DNA of 15,507 nt from SZUA-521 sp041738285 (GTDB lineage Bacteria > Pseudomonadota > Gammaproteobacteria > Pseudomonadales > Azotimanducaceae). The DNA lies in assembly GCA_041738285.1 (NCBI GenBank), contig JBGSQB010000128.1, forward strand, positions 1 to 15,507, read 5' to 3'. Under the pieces are notes generated by a model. The model worked only from the letters and a program-made list of their open reading frames with translations, searched no databases and had not been told where the DNA came from. The translations under genes and the position numbers were made by a program. Shown piece by piece: positions 1 to 6,670 of this stretch. Numbering within the stretch: position 1 is the stretch's first letter; each line of letters starts with the position of its first letter.

Positions 1-89
1 ACGATGCCAATCTCGAAGAAGGTCGAGGATGATATCCGACGAGCCAACAACAGAAACGAGGCGCGATCCAAACGATCGCTAACAACGCA
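1..89. repeat. 89-bp terminal direct repeat, left copy
   Basis: Bases 1-89 are identical to 15419-15507 by direct reading. The first base that could differ (position 90) lies outside the second copy because the window ends there. The exact match at both extremities is what a circular contig or a tandem unit gives when an assembler leaves a k-mer-sized overlap. The repeat contains a short hairpin, GCGATC-CAAAC-GATCGC (63-79). It carries no gene. It could also be a true flanking repeat of an element, which the sequence alone cannot exclude. Confidence 0.95.
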
Positions 90-112
90 ATCGGGCTACA
101 ACTTCGTGAAAT

Positions 113-140
113 TGGCGGAGCGGACGGGGCTCGAACTCGG
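113..140 (-). other. tRNA 3'-end-like remnant (possible attachment site)
   Basis: Read on the minus strand, this stretch has a T-loop-like TTCGAGC (129-135) followed by an acceptor-like end, CGCTCCGCCA, finishing in an encoded CCA (113-115). The spacing from T-loop to CCA fits a tRNA. The T-stem pairs poorly, and no matching 5' acceptor half (GGAGCGG) or cloverleaf lies within about 100 bases upstream on that strand, so this is not a functional tRNA gene. Such 3' fragments are typical of att sites left by integration into a tRNA gene. No integrase is present in the window, so the island reading is inference. Confidence 0.35.
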
Positions 141-150
141 AGAGTGTGCG

Positions 151-219
151 CGCTGTAGCGCGCTGTAGCACGCAACTCTCTGATTTGACTCATTCTCGGT
201 GCTACAGCGCGCTACAGCG
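151..219. repeat. perfect 21-bp inverted repeat with internal tandem motif
   Basis: The arms at 151-171 and 199-219 are perfect reverse complements separated by 27 bases. Each arm is made of two near-identical 10-mers (CGCTGTAGCG then CGCTGTAGCA on the left), so the structure is both inverted and tandem. It can form a very stable hairpin. No T-run follows on either strand, so it is not a standard intrinsic terminator. It lies next to the tRNA-like remnant and downstream of the leftward operon. A recombinase or regulator binding site, or a transcription barrier, would all fit. Confidence 0.9.
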
Positions 220-228
220 TTCACAGAA

Positions 229-248
229 TTGGGTCCGTTTTGGGTCCG
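229..248. repeat. short tandem repeat TTGGGTCCG x2
   Basis: Two copies of TTGGGTCCG occur at 229-237 and 240-248, 11 bases apart, just beyond the inverted repeat. In my experience paired motifs of this sort occur beside tyrosine-integrase attachment sites, but I cannot show that here. The rest of 249-420 shows no convincing gene on either strand. Confidence 0.5.
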
Positions 249-420
249 CATAGGCACTGCAATGCCAGCGGTCGCTCGATCAAGTCAATGAGCGGCCAAC
301 GCTGCTATAGAAGCTGCCGAGCTCGACCCCAAAGCCGTCCATTCAAGAAGAACAATGGCGATGGATAAGCGTCCGGCGACGACCGTCTTTCTCAGGGTCG
401 ACGGCGGCCGGCGTCCAGGT

Positions 421-671
421 CTAGTTTCTGCTTGGTAGTCTGCGACGGGATGCGGTCAGACGTGAAGTCGTTTGTTCTTTAAGTGTTTCGGCGAGCTCGT
501 TCGTCAGGTCGACGACCCGACGCCGCTCGAAGTCGGTGATGTGACGCGTCGCCACGTGGCCGATTCTGGATCCACTGAGATATGCCCGCCTTCATCCGCA
601 CACTCCGCGTCACGGACAATCCGAGCGACGCCGACCAGCCATCCCGGCACGAACACGATGTCCACTGTCAT
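421..671 (-). pseudogene. small unidentified reading frame after the Rieske genes, possibly frameshifted
   Basis: An ATG at 671, 12 bases after the stop of the preceding Rieske gene, opens a 55-codon frame ending at 504 (it begins MTVDIVFVPGWL). Over its second half a different minus-strand frame, open from about 594 to a stop at 421, looks much more coding: in the stretch reading IGHVATRHITDFERRR and onward nearly every codon ends in G or C. Adding one base in the C-runs at 585-590 would join them into one protein of about 83 residues. I do not recognise the family. The position suggests a last small operon gene, either broken by a one-base loss or affected by a base-calling error. Alternatively only the 504-671 frame is translated, or neither is. 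No membrane segment or signal peptide is evident. Confidence 0.3.
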
Positions 672-683
672 TTGGGAACCCCG

Positions 684-1787
684 TCATGAGTCCGCCAGCT
701 TGGGATGTTCCTTGCGCACCCACTCCAGTATCTTGCGGCGGAACAGCACAGCTGACTTGTCGCCCTTGATGTTGATTTCCGTGTACTCGGTTCTGTCATC
801 GGCGAGAAGTTTCTGCATGTGCTTCACGGCGACGACATCTTCTTCGAATGCTGCGCCGACGAATTGATTCGACACTGCGGCGATCGCCGGGTCTGGCTTC
901 ATGTAGTCAATGGTTATGGAATACCAGTAATGGCAGGTGTCGTGCTTTTCCGGCGTCAAGTAATGATTGATGTACGTCTTGTAGCATTCCGGATGACCCG
1001 GTGCTGGGTTATCCACATGCACGAAGTTTTCTCCCAGCCAAACGCCCGGTGAGTGACTGACACCGCCGTTCCAGTTTCGTAGCTTGCGATCGCCCACCGC
1101 GGCTCTTTGGTCCGGCGGCAAATCCAGTTGTACGAGATCAGTATTATCAATGACTCGATAGCAACCTGTTACACCATTGCGTTCTTGAAATTCAACGGGG
1201 TGTTCCAGAAAGGTATCGTCTATCGAATTTCGTGCGGCACCAAAGGTGTTGGCATGAATGAATATGAAGTGAGTTAGATCATTCAGATTGTCTTGCATCA
1301 GAAGGTAGTTGCCTTCTATGTATTTGGCGTCGTGAATGGAAAAGTACTCGGGATTTTCCAGATAAGGCATCTCGGGTAGTTTGCGCTCATCTGCGTTGTC
1401 CGGATTCCCCATCCAGATAAACACGAATGGACCCGATTCTTTGGTCGGGTACTTTCTCAGCTTCCCTTTGGGGCATTGCGTCTGACAGGGGACACTGTTG
1501 ATCTCCCCCTGTGGTGAATACTCAATTCCGTGATAGCCGCAGACGATATTGTCCCCTCTCAGTTTGCTTTCGGAGAGTGGATAAGAGCGGTGCAGGCAGC
1601 GGTTTTGCAGCGCGACCAGTTCGCCCGCCTCGGTGCGGTAGAAGACGATGGATTTCTCCAACAGGGTTCGCCCGATGGGGTCTCTCCCAAACTCTTCCCT
1701 GAGACCGGCCACGTACCAATGCTCATGAAGCAAAGGCAGGCGAATGTAGCTCTGGGTATCTCGGATAACGCTGTGTAACTCGTTCAT
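684..1787 (-). CDS. Rieske [2Fe-2S] oxygenase alpha subunit (VanA-type), copy 1
   Basis: This is a cytosolic non-heme iron oxygenase alpha subunit of 367 residues. Such enzymes hydroxylate or O-/N-dealkylate aromatic or alicyclic substrates using electrons from a separate reductase. The Rieske cluster ligands are C64-x-H66 and C83-x-x-H86 (CLH and CGYH). The mononuclear iron site is in NLNDLTHFIFIH, with bridging D170, ligands H173 and H178, and a distal Asp near 317 (FEED). The length suits the vanillate demethylase/dicamba demethylase type rather than large-subunit dioxygenases. I place the start at the ATG at 1787, because its ATGA overlap with the stop of the upstream paralogue gives coupling and the N-terminus then aligns with that paralogue. 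A longer frame to 1832 exists. No ferredoxin or reductase is encoded nearby. GC is visibly lower here (27 of 60 bases at 1321-1380) than in the right-hand operon. The substrate is unknown. Confidence 0.93.
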   Translation of the reverse strand: MNELHSVIRDTQSYIRLPLLHEHWYVAGLREEFGRDPIGRTLLEKSIVFYRTEAGELVALQNRCLHRSYPLSESKLRGDNIVCGYHGIEYSPQGEINSVPCQTQCPKGKLRKYPTKESGPFVFIWMGNPDNADERKLPEMPYLENPEYFSIHDAKYIEGNYLLMQDNLNDLTHFIFIHANTFGAARNSIDDTFLEHPVEFQERNGVTGCYRVIDNTDLVQLDLPPDQRAAVGDRKLRNWNGGVSHSPGVWLGENFVHVDNPAPGHPECYKTYINHYLTPEKHDTCHYWYSITIDYMKPDPAIAAVSNQFVGAAFEEDVVAVKHMQKLLADDRTEYTEINIKGDKSAVLFRRKILEWVRKEHPKLADS

Positions 1788-2877
1788 GATGCTGCCTGAT
1801 CGGCAGTTTCCACGTATTCCTCGAGCACCCAATTCAGCATGACACCTCGAAACAACATGCCGGCTTTATCACCGGCGATGACCATTTCCTTGTAGTCGAT
1901 GTGATCATCGTTCAGGAGTCGTTGCATTTCTTCGCACGCCCATTTGTCCTCAGCGAACCCATTGGATGCGAATCCCTTGAAGAACGCGTAGTAGTTGTCG
2001 TCTTCAATGTTGTAGTCGTTGGTGATCGACCAGTAGTAGTGCGTCGACGTGCTCGTTTCAGGGGTCAGATAGTGCATGATGTACTGGTTGTACACTTCTC
2101 GGTCCGGATCGCCCGCCGCACCGACATAGATTGGCGCGTAGCCTCGAAAAACGCCGGGGGATAGCGCAATTCCGCCATCGTCCGCTCAACAGGTTTCCCT
2201 TCGGCTCGTTGTTTTGCACCGGCAGGCAGCGGTGCAAGCGCACGGGCAGGGTCTGTGTCGATACGATTGCAGTAGACACCGTTTTCAGTCTTCTCGACTG
2301 TCGTTGGGAAGTCGAAGAAGTAATCGCCGATGCCGAAGCTGTCTTTGTGCAGGTACGCGAAGTGGGTCAGATCGTTCAAGTTCTCCTGCATCAGCAGATA
2401 ACTGCCCGCATAGGGCGTTGCTTCATACACGGTTCGGCATTTGGGATCTTCGAGAAACGTTAACTCTGGAAACTTGTCCCAGTCGGGCTGATCGGGATTT
2501 CCCATCCAGATGAAGGCAATTGGACCCACTTCTTTCACCGGATATACGCGCAACTTCCGGTTTGGCAACTGATCCTGGCAGGGCACTCTGACGATGCTGC
2601 CGTCCGGCGCGTAGCGAATGCCATGGTAACGACACACCAGGTTGTCTCCTTCTCGCGTGCCGTTGGACAGCGGGAACGAGCGATGCAAGCAGCGGTTCTG
2701 CATGGCAACCAGGTCACCGGCCTGCGTGCGATAGAAGACGATTGACCGTTCCAGCAGCGTTTTGGCGACCGGCGCCTGGCCGAATTCTTCAGCCAGACCT
2801 GCGACATACCAATGGTCGTAGCAAAGTGGCAGACGGATGTAGTCTTTGACGTTGCGAATCTGATGTTTGTAGTCCAT
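1784..2877 (-). pseudogene. Rieske [2Fe-2S] oxygenase alpha subunit, copy 2, with one-base frameshift
   Basis: This is a paralogue of the downstream Rieske gene, sharing motifs such as DYIRLPL, HWYVAGL, CLHRSFPL, VCRYHGI and NLNDLTHF, with Rieske ligands C63/H65 and C82/H85 and an intact D-H-H iron triad. The frame breaks around 2172-2173. Upstream it reads ERTMAE and runs off into a non-homologous tail ending at 2065. The next frame continues the homology (IALSPGVFRGYAPIYVG) to a stop at 1784, including the distal iron Asp in FAED. One extra C at the CC of 2172-2173 restores a 364-residue protein, close to the paralogue's 367. It is either a real lesion, which would remove the last iron ligand, or a base-calling error. 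The start is chosen at ATG 2877 because GAGGA lies 8-9 bases upstream, overlapping the previous stop; a TTG at 2892 is less likely. Confidence 0.88.
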
Positions 2878-2888
2878 GAACATCTTCC

Positions 2889-3545
2889 TCAAAAGGACGC
2901 GGCTGCCCTGACAGCCTCTTCACACCGTGTGTTCAGCAGTGCTTCCAACTGAGCGGATGGCAACATGCCGGTCGGCTCGATCTTGATGAAGCGGATGTCT
3001 TCAAAGCCAATGAAACGGGCCATGTGCTCCAAGTAGGCTCGCTGGAAATCCGTCTTCGTGCCGTCACTCTCGCGCGGAAATCTCACCTCGTAAGGGCTGC
3101 CACTCGCCAGAATGAATTGAATGGGTTTGTCAGTGATGGTGCCGACGTACTGGCCCTGCGCATTCACGTAGAAGCTCAAACCCGGCTGACAGACCAGATC
3201 GATATAGTGTTTCAGGCGATAGGGAATAGAGAAGTTCCACATAGGGGAAGAGACGACAACTTTGTCTGCGCTGCGTAGCCGTTCGATTTCCTGTACGACC
3301 CCTGCCCATTCGCCGCTGACTTCAATGCCAGTACCGCCTTTGATCATGTCGACGATCTGCGCCATCTTCTGATTGGCGCCTTCGCCGCTGAACTTGGGCA
3401 GATCTATGTCGAACAACGGCAGGTGTTCGATTTCGTCGTCCGGGTGCGCTGCTCGATACGCCTCAACGAACGCGTTGGCAACCCGGCTGGAACAGGAATC
3501 GTCCTTGCGTGGGCTGGCTTCTATATAGAGTAATTTCATAGTCAT
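2889..3545 (-). CDS. AzoR-like FMN-dependent NAD(P)H oxidoreductase (flavodoxin-like fold)
   Basis: This is a soluble flavodoxin-fold oxidoreductase of about 218 residues. The N-terminus KLLYIEASPR with downstream serines is the FMN-phosphate loop. PMWNFSIPYRLKHYID and the later ILASGSPYE match the FMN-dependent NADH azoreductase family. The family reduces quinones, azo bonds or free flavin with NAD(P)H. The ATG at 3545 shares its A with the TGA of the upstream flavin monooxygenase gene (TGATG), implying coupled translation. A GTG at 3548 and an ATG at 3537 are alternatives. Because of that coupling it may supply reduced flavin to the monooxygenase, or reduce a quinone made by it. It is not a member of the usual HpaC/HsaB flavin reductase family. 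The gap to the next Rieske gene is 11 bases. Confidence 0.88.
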   Translation of the reverse strand: MTMKLLYIEASPRKDDSCSSRVANAFVEAYRAAHPDDEIEHLPLFDIDLPKFSGEGANQKMAQIVDMIKGGTGIEVSGEWAGVVQEIERLRSADKVVVSSPMWNFSIPYRLKHYIDLVCQPGLSFYVNAQGQYVGTITDKPIQFILASGSPYEVRFPRESDGTKTDFQRAYLEHMARFIGFEDIRFIKIEPTGMLPSAQLEALLNTRCEEAVRAAASF

Positions 3546-4693
3546 CACACCCGTGTATTTACTGCATTCTTCCCCAGCATCGCGCGTCCCACATCGCCGT
3601 AGCGACTGGTCTTGGAAAAGACAACATGATTGGTGGCAATGGAGATATCTCTGACAGCGCGCTGTATCGGGTTGCTCAGAAAGCCGCCACTGGCGCCAGT
3701 CTCCTCGCTGATCCGAAGGACCGCGTCCTTGCAGGTATAGACCGCATAGGCCATGCGTGAGAGCCAGTAGTTGCGCTCTTCGTTGGTCGCGCTGTTGCGC
3801 TTTGCCATGACATCGGCCATGACATCTCGAAGCACCAACTCTGCGGTATCAATCTTCAATGCTGCCTCACCGATCACACCGCTCACATCCGGCAGCGGGG
3901 TGCCGGCGCGCAGCACATTGTTTTCGATTTTGTGGCGCATCTGACTCGAAAACTCCGCCAGTGCCATTTGTGCGGCACCCAAAATCGGCAGGCCCGCAGC
4001 AAATCCGAGTACAGGCATGAGGGGCGTGCTGTACAGCGGACCGGAATATCTCTCAGCAATGCCAGAGGTCGCGTCGAGGAATTGCTGGAACGGAAGCGCG
4101 TGATCATCGGGTACAAATACATCATCGATTTTGAAATCCCAAGATCCTGTCGCGCACATGCCGGTCACGTGCCAGGTATCGATGGGTTGCACATCGGATT
4201 TCGGCATCAGAAAGAACGTCGGTACCGGTCCGGTTGCTTCGTCGATGACGAGGCCGCCTGCAAGCACCCACGTAGCATGCACGATGCCGGTTCCCCACTG
4301 CCATTGCCCGTTGAGCACATAGCCGCCGTCAACTTTCGTCGCCTGGCCGCCGCCTATGTTGAGGGCCGCTGGCGCCAGCACGTGGTCGCTACCCTCGAGC
4401 ACTTTGGCGCAAACGCCTTCGGGATAGTTGAGGAGCCACAGATTGTGCTCGATGTAGAAACCGGTGATCCAACCCATCGAGGCATCGGCACGGGAGAGCG
4501 TCAGTACCACGTCGAAGAAGACATCCAGATCTGCCTCAAAGCCGCCATATTTTTTCGGCACCATCAGAGCAAAGAGGCCGCTTTGCCGGATGGCTTCGAT
4601 CACATGGTCGAGCGGTTTGCGATTGGCCTCGGCTTCGCGAGCAGTTTCGCGCAACAAGGGGGCCAGGTTTTCAGCTTGCTTGATCAAGTCCAC
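3545..4693 (-). CDS. group D flavin-dependent monooxygenase oxygenase component (acyl-CoA dehydrogenase fold)
   Basis: This 382-residue protein has the acyl-CoA dehydrogenase fold in the style of HpaH/C2-hydroxylase, HsaA and DszC, which use reduced FMN/FAD from a partner and O2 to hydroxylate phenols or oxidise heteroatoms. Visible features are VPKKYGGFEADLD near residue 45, ASMGW near 92, a central beta region (NGQWQWGTG, GSWDFKIDDVFVPDD) and a C-terminal SKTSRYGDVGRAMLG. The C-terminus lacks the Glu loop of true acyl-CoA dehydrogenases, so a dehydrogenase role is unlikely. The start is GTG 4693 with GGAAAAGAA upstream and an in-frame TAA just before it. It overlaps the AzoR-like gene by one base, suggesting a two-component pair. 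The neighbouring VOC proteins and hydrolase suggest ortho-hydroxylation ahead of ring cleavage, which is inference. Confidence 0.87.
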   Translation of the reverse strand: MDLIKQAENLAPLLRETAREAEANRKPLDHVIEAIRQSGLFALMVPKKYGGFEADLDVFFDVVLTLSRADASMGWITGFYIEHNLWLLNYPEGVCAKVLEGSDHVLAPAALNIGGGQATKVDGGYVLNGQWQWGTGIVHATWVLAGGLVIDEATGPVPTFFLMPKSDVQPIDTWHVTGMCATGSWDFKIDDVFVPDDHALPFQQFLDATSGIAERYSGPLYSTPLMPVLGFAAGLPILGAAQMALAEFSSQMRHKIENNVLRAGTPLPDVSGVIGEAALKIDTAELVLRDVMADVMAKRNSATNEERNYWLSRMAYAVYTCKDAVLRISEETGASGGFLSNPIQRAVRDISIATNHVVFSKTSRYGDVGRAMLGKNAVNTRV

Positions 4694-4752
4694 GTTGTTC
4701 TTTTCCAGTCGGGTTTAATCGACGCGCTGGACGCAGGGTGTCCCATCGCCCC

Positions 4753-5340
4753 TCAGACGAGTTCCGTCAGGTCGCATTTGGCGATCAGCGGATCAAAGAT
4801 GGCACGCGCTTCTTCGAGGGTGACGAATTCGTCGTCCGGAATTTTCCGCAGGGTCGCAATCGGTGCCGGATAGACGTGTTCCCCCATCATCCGGCCTTTC
4901 TCGTCATACGGCCACATCATGCAGAGCCAGCGCCCTTCAATATATTTACCGTTCGGGTCGTCCACCTCGTGCCCGCTCGCTGCCGCGGTTTCGGCGGTCA
5001 TGAAGGTGTTGTACAGCGCCTCGGAAGCAAATCCCCAGTCCGACACCACGATGTTCTCGCGCTCCAGCAACATCACCGTCGTCCCTGAGTCAACCAGGCC
5101 TTGATAGAAGCCCTTTACGGCCTCCTGGCCATCGAGTTCTACCATCCCCAGTGGCGAGGCGACACGATAGAAGGGCTGTTCCACCGTCATGTCGGGCAGA
5201 AAAATATCGTGATACCGTCCGCTGACTTCGAGCATTGCATGCCGGCGATAGTTCTCCAGAATGCGCCTGTGGCGTGGGTTGGTAGTTGTTTCCAGCAACG
5301 TATCGGCTGCTAGTGTCAGAAGGCGAATATCGTGTTTCAT
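4753..5340 (-). CDS. NTF2/SnoaL-like fold protein, unknown function
   Basis: This is a 195-residue soluble protein with an NTF2-like pattern: an N-terminal helical part (ETTTNPRHRRILENYRRHAMLEVSGRY), an acidic segment DIFLPDMTVEQPFYRV, then strands with GQEAVKGFYQGL, YIEGRWLCMMWPYDEKGRMMGEH and a final helix. Proteins of this fold act as small-molecule isomerases, cyclases or dehydratases, or as non-enzymatic subunits. Ring-hydroxylating dioxygenase beta subunits also have this fold, but the Rieske proteins here are of the alpha-only type. Candidate polar residues in the pocket cannot be assigned by eye. The start is ATG 5340, with AAGGAG 13 bases upstream, which is rather far. It lies between the VOC and flavin monooxygenase genes, with gaps of 74 and 59 bases. 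Confidence 0.72.
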   Translation of the reverse strand: MKHDIRLLTLAADTLLETTTNPRHRRILENYRRHAMLEVSGRYHDIFLPDMTVEQPFYRVASPLGMVELDGQEAVKGFYQGLVDSGTTVMLLERENIVVSDWGFASEALYNTFMTAETAAASGHEVDDPNGKYIEGRWLCMMWPYDEKGRMMGEHVYPAPIATLRKIPDDEFVTLEEARAIFDPLIAKCDLTELV

Positions 5341-5384
5341 GATTGCGTTGTTGCTCCTTGTTACATTCAGTGGTCGTTCGCGGC

Positions 5385-5396
5385 CACACGCGTGTG
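5385..5396. repeat. 12-bp perfect palindrome CACACGCGTGTG
   Basis: A perfect palindrome lies in the 74-base gap between the second VOC gene and the NTF2-like gene. It is short and has no adjacent T-run, so a terminator is unlikely. A regulator site or an mRNA-processing hairpin is possible, and chance is also possible at this GC content. Confidence 0.4.
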
Positions 5397-5414
5397 CGGG
5401 CGCCTTCCGATTGG

Positions 5415-5930
5415 TCAGCGCACCGGATCGCTTCCATCCCAGCGGCCTGCTTCTTCGCGGATCATCTGAAAGATTTGCGCAGTTGCCGGTGTGAGTTCGG
5501 CAATTTCCATGACCGGCTGGCCGTCGTCGCCGCCGTCGAAATAGGCGAAGCGCGTGCCGTTCACCAGCTGCGCTTCTGCAAGCACCGTCACCGCTTTCCC
5601 AGCGAGACGGCTCATTGCGTCGTCATAGTCCTCGCTCCACACCGAGTAGTGCTGAAGTCCAGGGCCGTGACGGTCGAGAAAATCGAGATAGGGCGAGGCA
5701 ACGTCATTGTGCTGCTCAATCAACTCGATCTGCATTTCTCCAGAGTTCGCAAGCGCGATGCTCACATCCAACTCGCACGGCCGACCGCGATACCGGAAAT
5801 GATCGAGTTCGAGATGATTCATCCGGAAGAACGGCCCTATGCCCAGAGTTCCCGTCCAATAGTCCAATGCCGTATCGAGTGAGGACACGACGATCCCGCA
5901 TTGTCTGATCGGTCCGAACAGTTGGCTCAC
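5415..5930 (-). CDS. VOC-fold metalloprotein (glyoxalase/methylmalonyl-CoA epimerase-like)
   Basis: This is a 171-residue single vicinal-oxygen-chelate module. Two beta-alpha-beta-beta-beta repeats are visible: IRQCGIVVSSLDTALDYWTG with MQIELIEQ, then GLQHYSVWSEDYDDAM with VMEIAEL. Likely metal ligands by position are Q10, E69, H94 and E142, the arrangement of the methylmalonyl-CoA epimerase/glyoxalase I branch rather than the His-His-Glu of ring-cleaving enzymes. Functions in this branch include epimerisation, isomerisation and glyoxalase-type proton transfer. The start is GTG 5930 with a strong GGAGGAGA six bases upstream. It sits 23 bases after the other VOC gene, so the two may act in sequence, with cleavage followed by isomerisation. 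The substrate is unknown. Confidence 0.82.
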   Translation of the reverse strand: MSQLFGPIRQCGIVVSSLDTALDYWTGTLGIGPFFRMNHLELDHFRYRGRPCELDVSIALANSGEMQIELIEQHNDVASPYLDFLDRHGPGLQHYSVWSEDYDDAMSRLAGKAVTVLAEAQLVNGTRFAYFDGGDDGQPVMEIAELTPATAQIFQMIREEAGRWDGSDPVR

Positions 5931-5953
5931 TATTTCTCCTCCGCAGATGGTTC

Positions 5954-6658
5954 CTATGAACCGTAGCCGTTGGGACTCGGTGCAGTCGTCTCGCTTGCGT
6001 GTTCCCAGATCACCGCATCAGGGGTCTTCATCAACCGCTCATAGGCTTCCTTGGGATAGGTCATATGAGGCACGGCCGGGTTATACGCCGGCTGCGCGAG
6101 CGCGTTTCCGTCGTTCTTGTATTCCGCAGGAGCCCTGTAGTTCTTCAGTTCTGCCTCGCTGATGCCGGCCAGCGATACGACTTCAGGGTCAATCCAGGTG
6201 CCCTTGTCATCGAGCGGGCTCTGCGCAGCGGAAGATGTGGAGATTTCGAGCGAAAGGTTTTCCGGGCCCGCAAAGTAGATCGACGCACAAAAGCCGTGAT
6301 CGATGGGGCCGAGGACGGGAACGTCACGTGATCGGATTCGATCACGCATCGCCAGCATGTCCTCCATAGAGTCAACGTTGAACGCCAGGTGCTGCATCGT
6401 ACCTGGTGCCGACTTTTCACCGCCGTTTCCCGCGTGAGTCTGGCCCATGACGGTGGCGACACTTTTGTTCTCTTCTTTGAAGACGAAAGCGACTGCCTCG
6501 TTGCCCAGTTTCATGAAGCCGTGAAATGCGCCTTCAACACCGTGCATCCAGTAGAGCGCAATCAGCTCCATGCCAAGTACGTCCGAGAAGAAGGCGATCT
6601 GTTTCTTGATGTCGCCTGTTGAGATGGCGACGTGATGTAGAGCGTTGGGTTTGGTCAT
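5954..6658 (-). CDS. VOC-fold protein, possible type I extradiol ring-cleavage dioxygenase
   Basis: This 234-residue VOC protein starts ALHHVAIST and has the expected ligand positions for a 2-His-1-Glu metal site: H8/H9, H90 (MQHLAFN) and E138 (LSLEIS). It has a C-terminal extension after residue 145 with WIDPEVV and PHMTYPKEAYERL. Type I extradiol dioxygenases use the same triad with Fe(II) or Mn(II) to cleave catechols. Classical two-domain enzymes are nearer 300 residues, so this is either a one-domain version or a different VOC enzyme. The ATG at 6658 has AAGGAAG eight bases upstream. It follows the alpha/beta hydrolase gene by 12 bases; a ring-cleavage dioxygenase and a C-C hydrolase are natural partners. 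The role is inferred from motifs and context, not proven. Confidence 0.8.
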   Translation of the reverse strand: MTKPNALHHVAISTGDIKKQIAFFSDVLGMELIALYWMHGVEGAFHGFMKLGNEAVAFVFKEENKSVATVMGQTHAGNGGEKSAPGTMQHLAFNVDSMEDMLAMRDRIRSRDVPVLGPIDHGFCASIYFAGPENLSLEISTSSAAQSPLDDKGTWIDPEVVSLAGISEAELKNYRAPAEYKNDGNALAQPAYNPAVPHMTYPKEAYERLMKTPDAVIWEHASETTAPSPNGYGS

Positions 6659-6670
6659 GGGTGTGCTTCC

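Noticed and set aside
113..265. A roughly 51-codon minus-strand frame starting MRTQNGPN that crosses the inverted repeat and tRNA-like segment
   Set aside because: It encodes the repeat itself and is low-complexity; no ribosome binding site and no family resemblance.
1..503. Replication origin, iterons or a rep gene to support a plasmid
   Set aside because: No DnaA-box cluster, AT-rich stretch or iteron series and no rep-like protein could be seen, so I do not claim an origin.
472..867. A 131-codon plus-strand open frame running into the Rieske gene end
   Set aside because: It overlaps the Rieske C-terminus antisense, is Ser/Thr-rich without a domain, and lacks a ribosome binding site.
3932..4873. 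A 313-codon plus-strand open frame opposite the flavin monooxygenase gene
   Set aside because: The minus-strand protein has clear family motifs along its length; this antisense frame has no recognisable domain and is a by-product of high-GC codon use.
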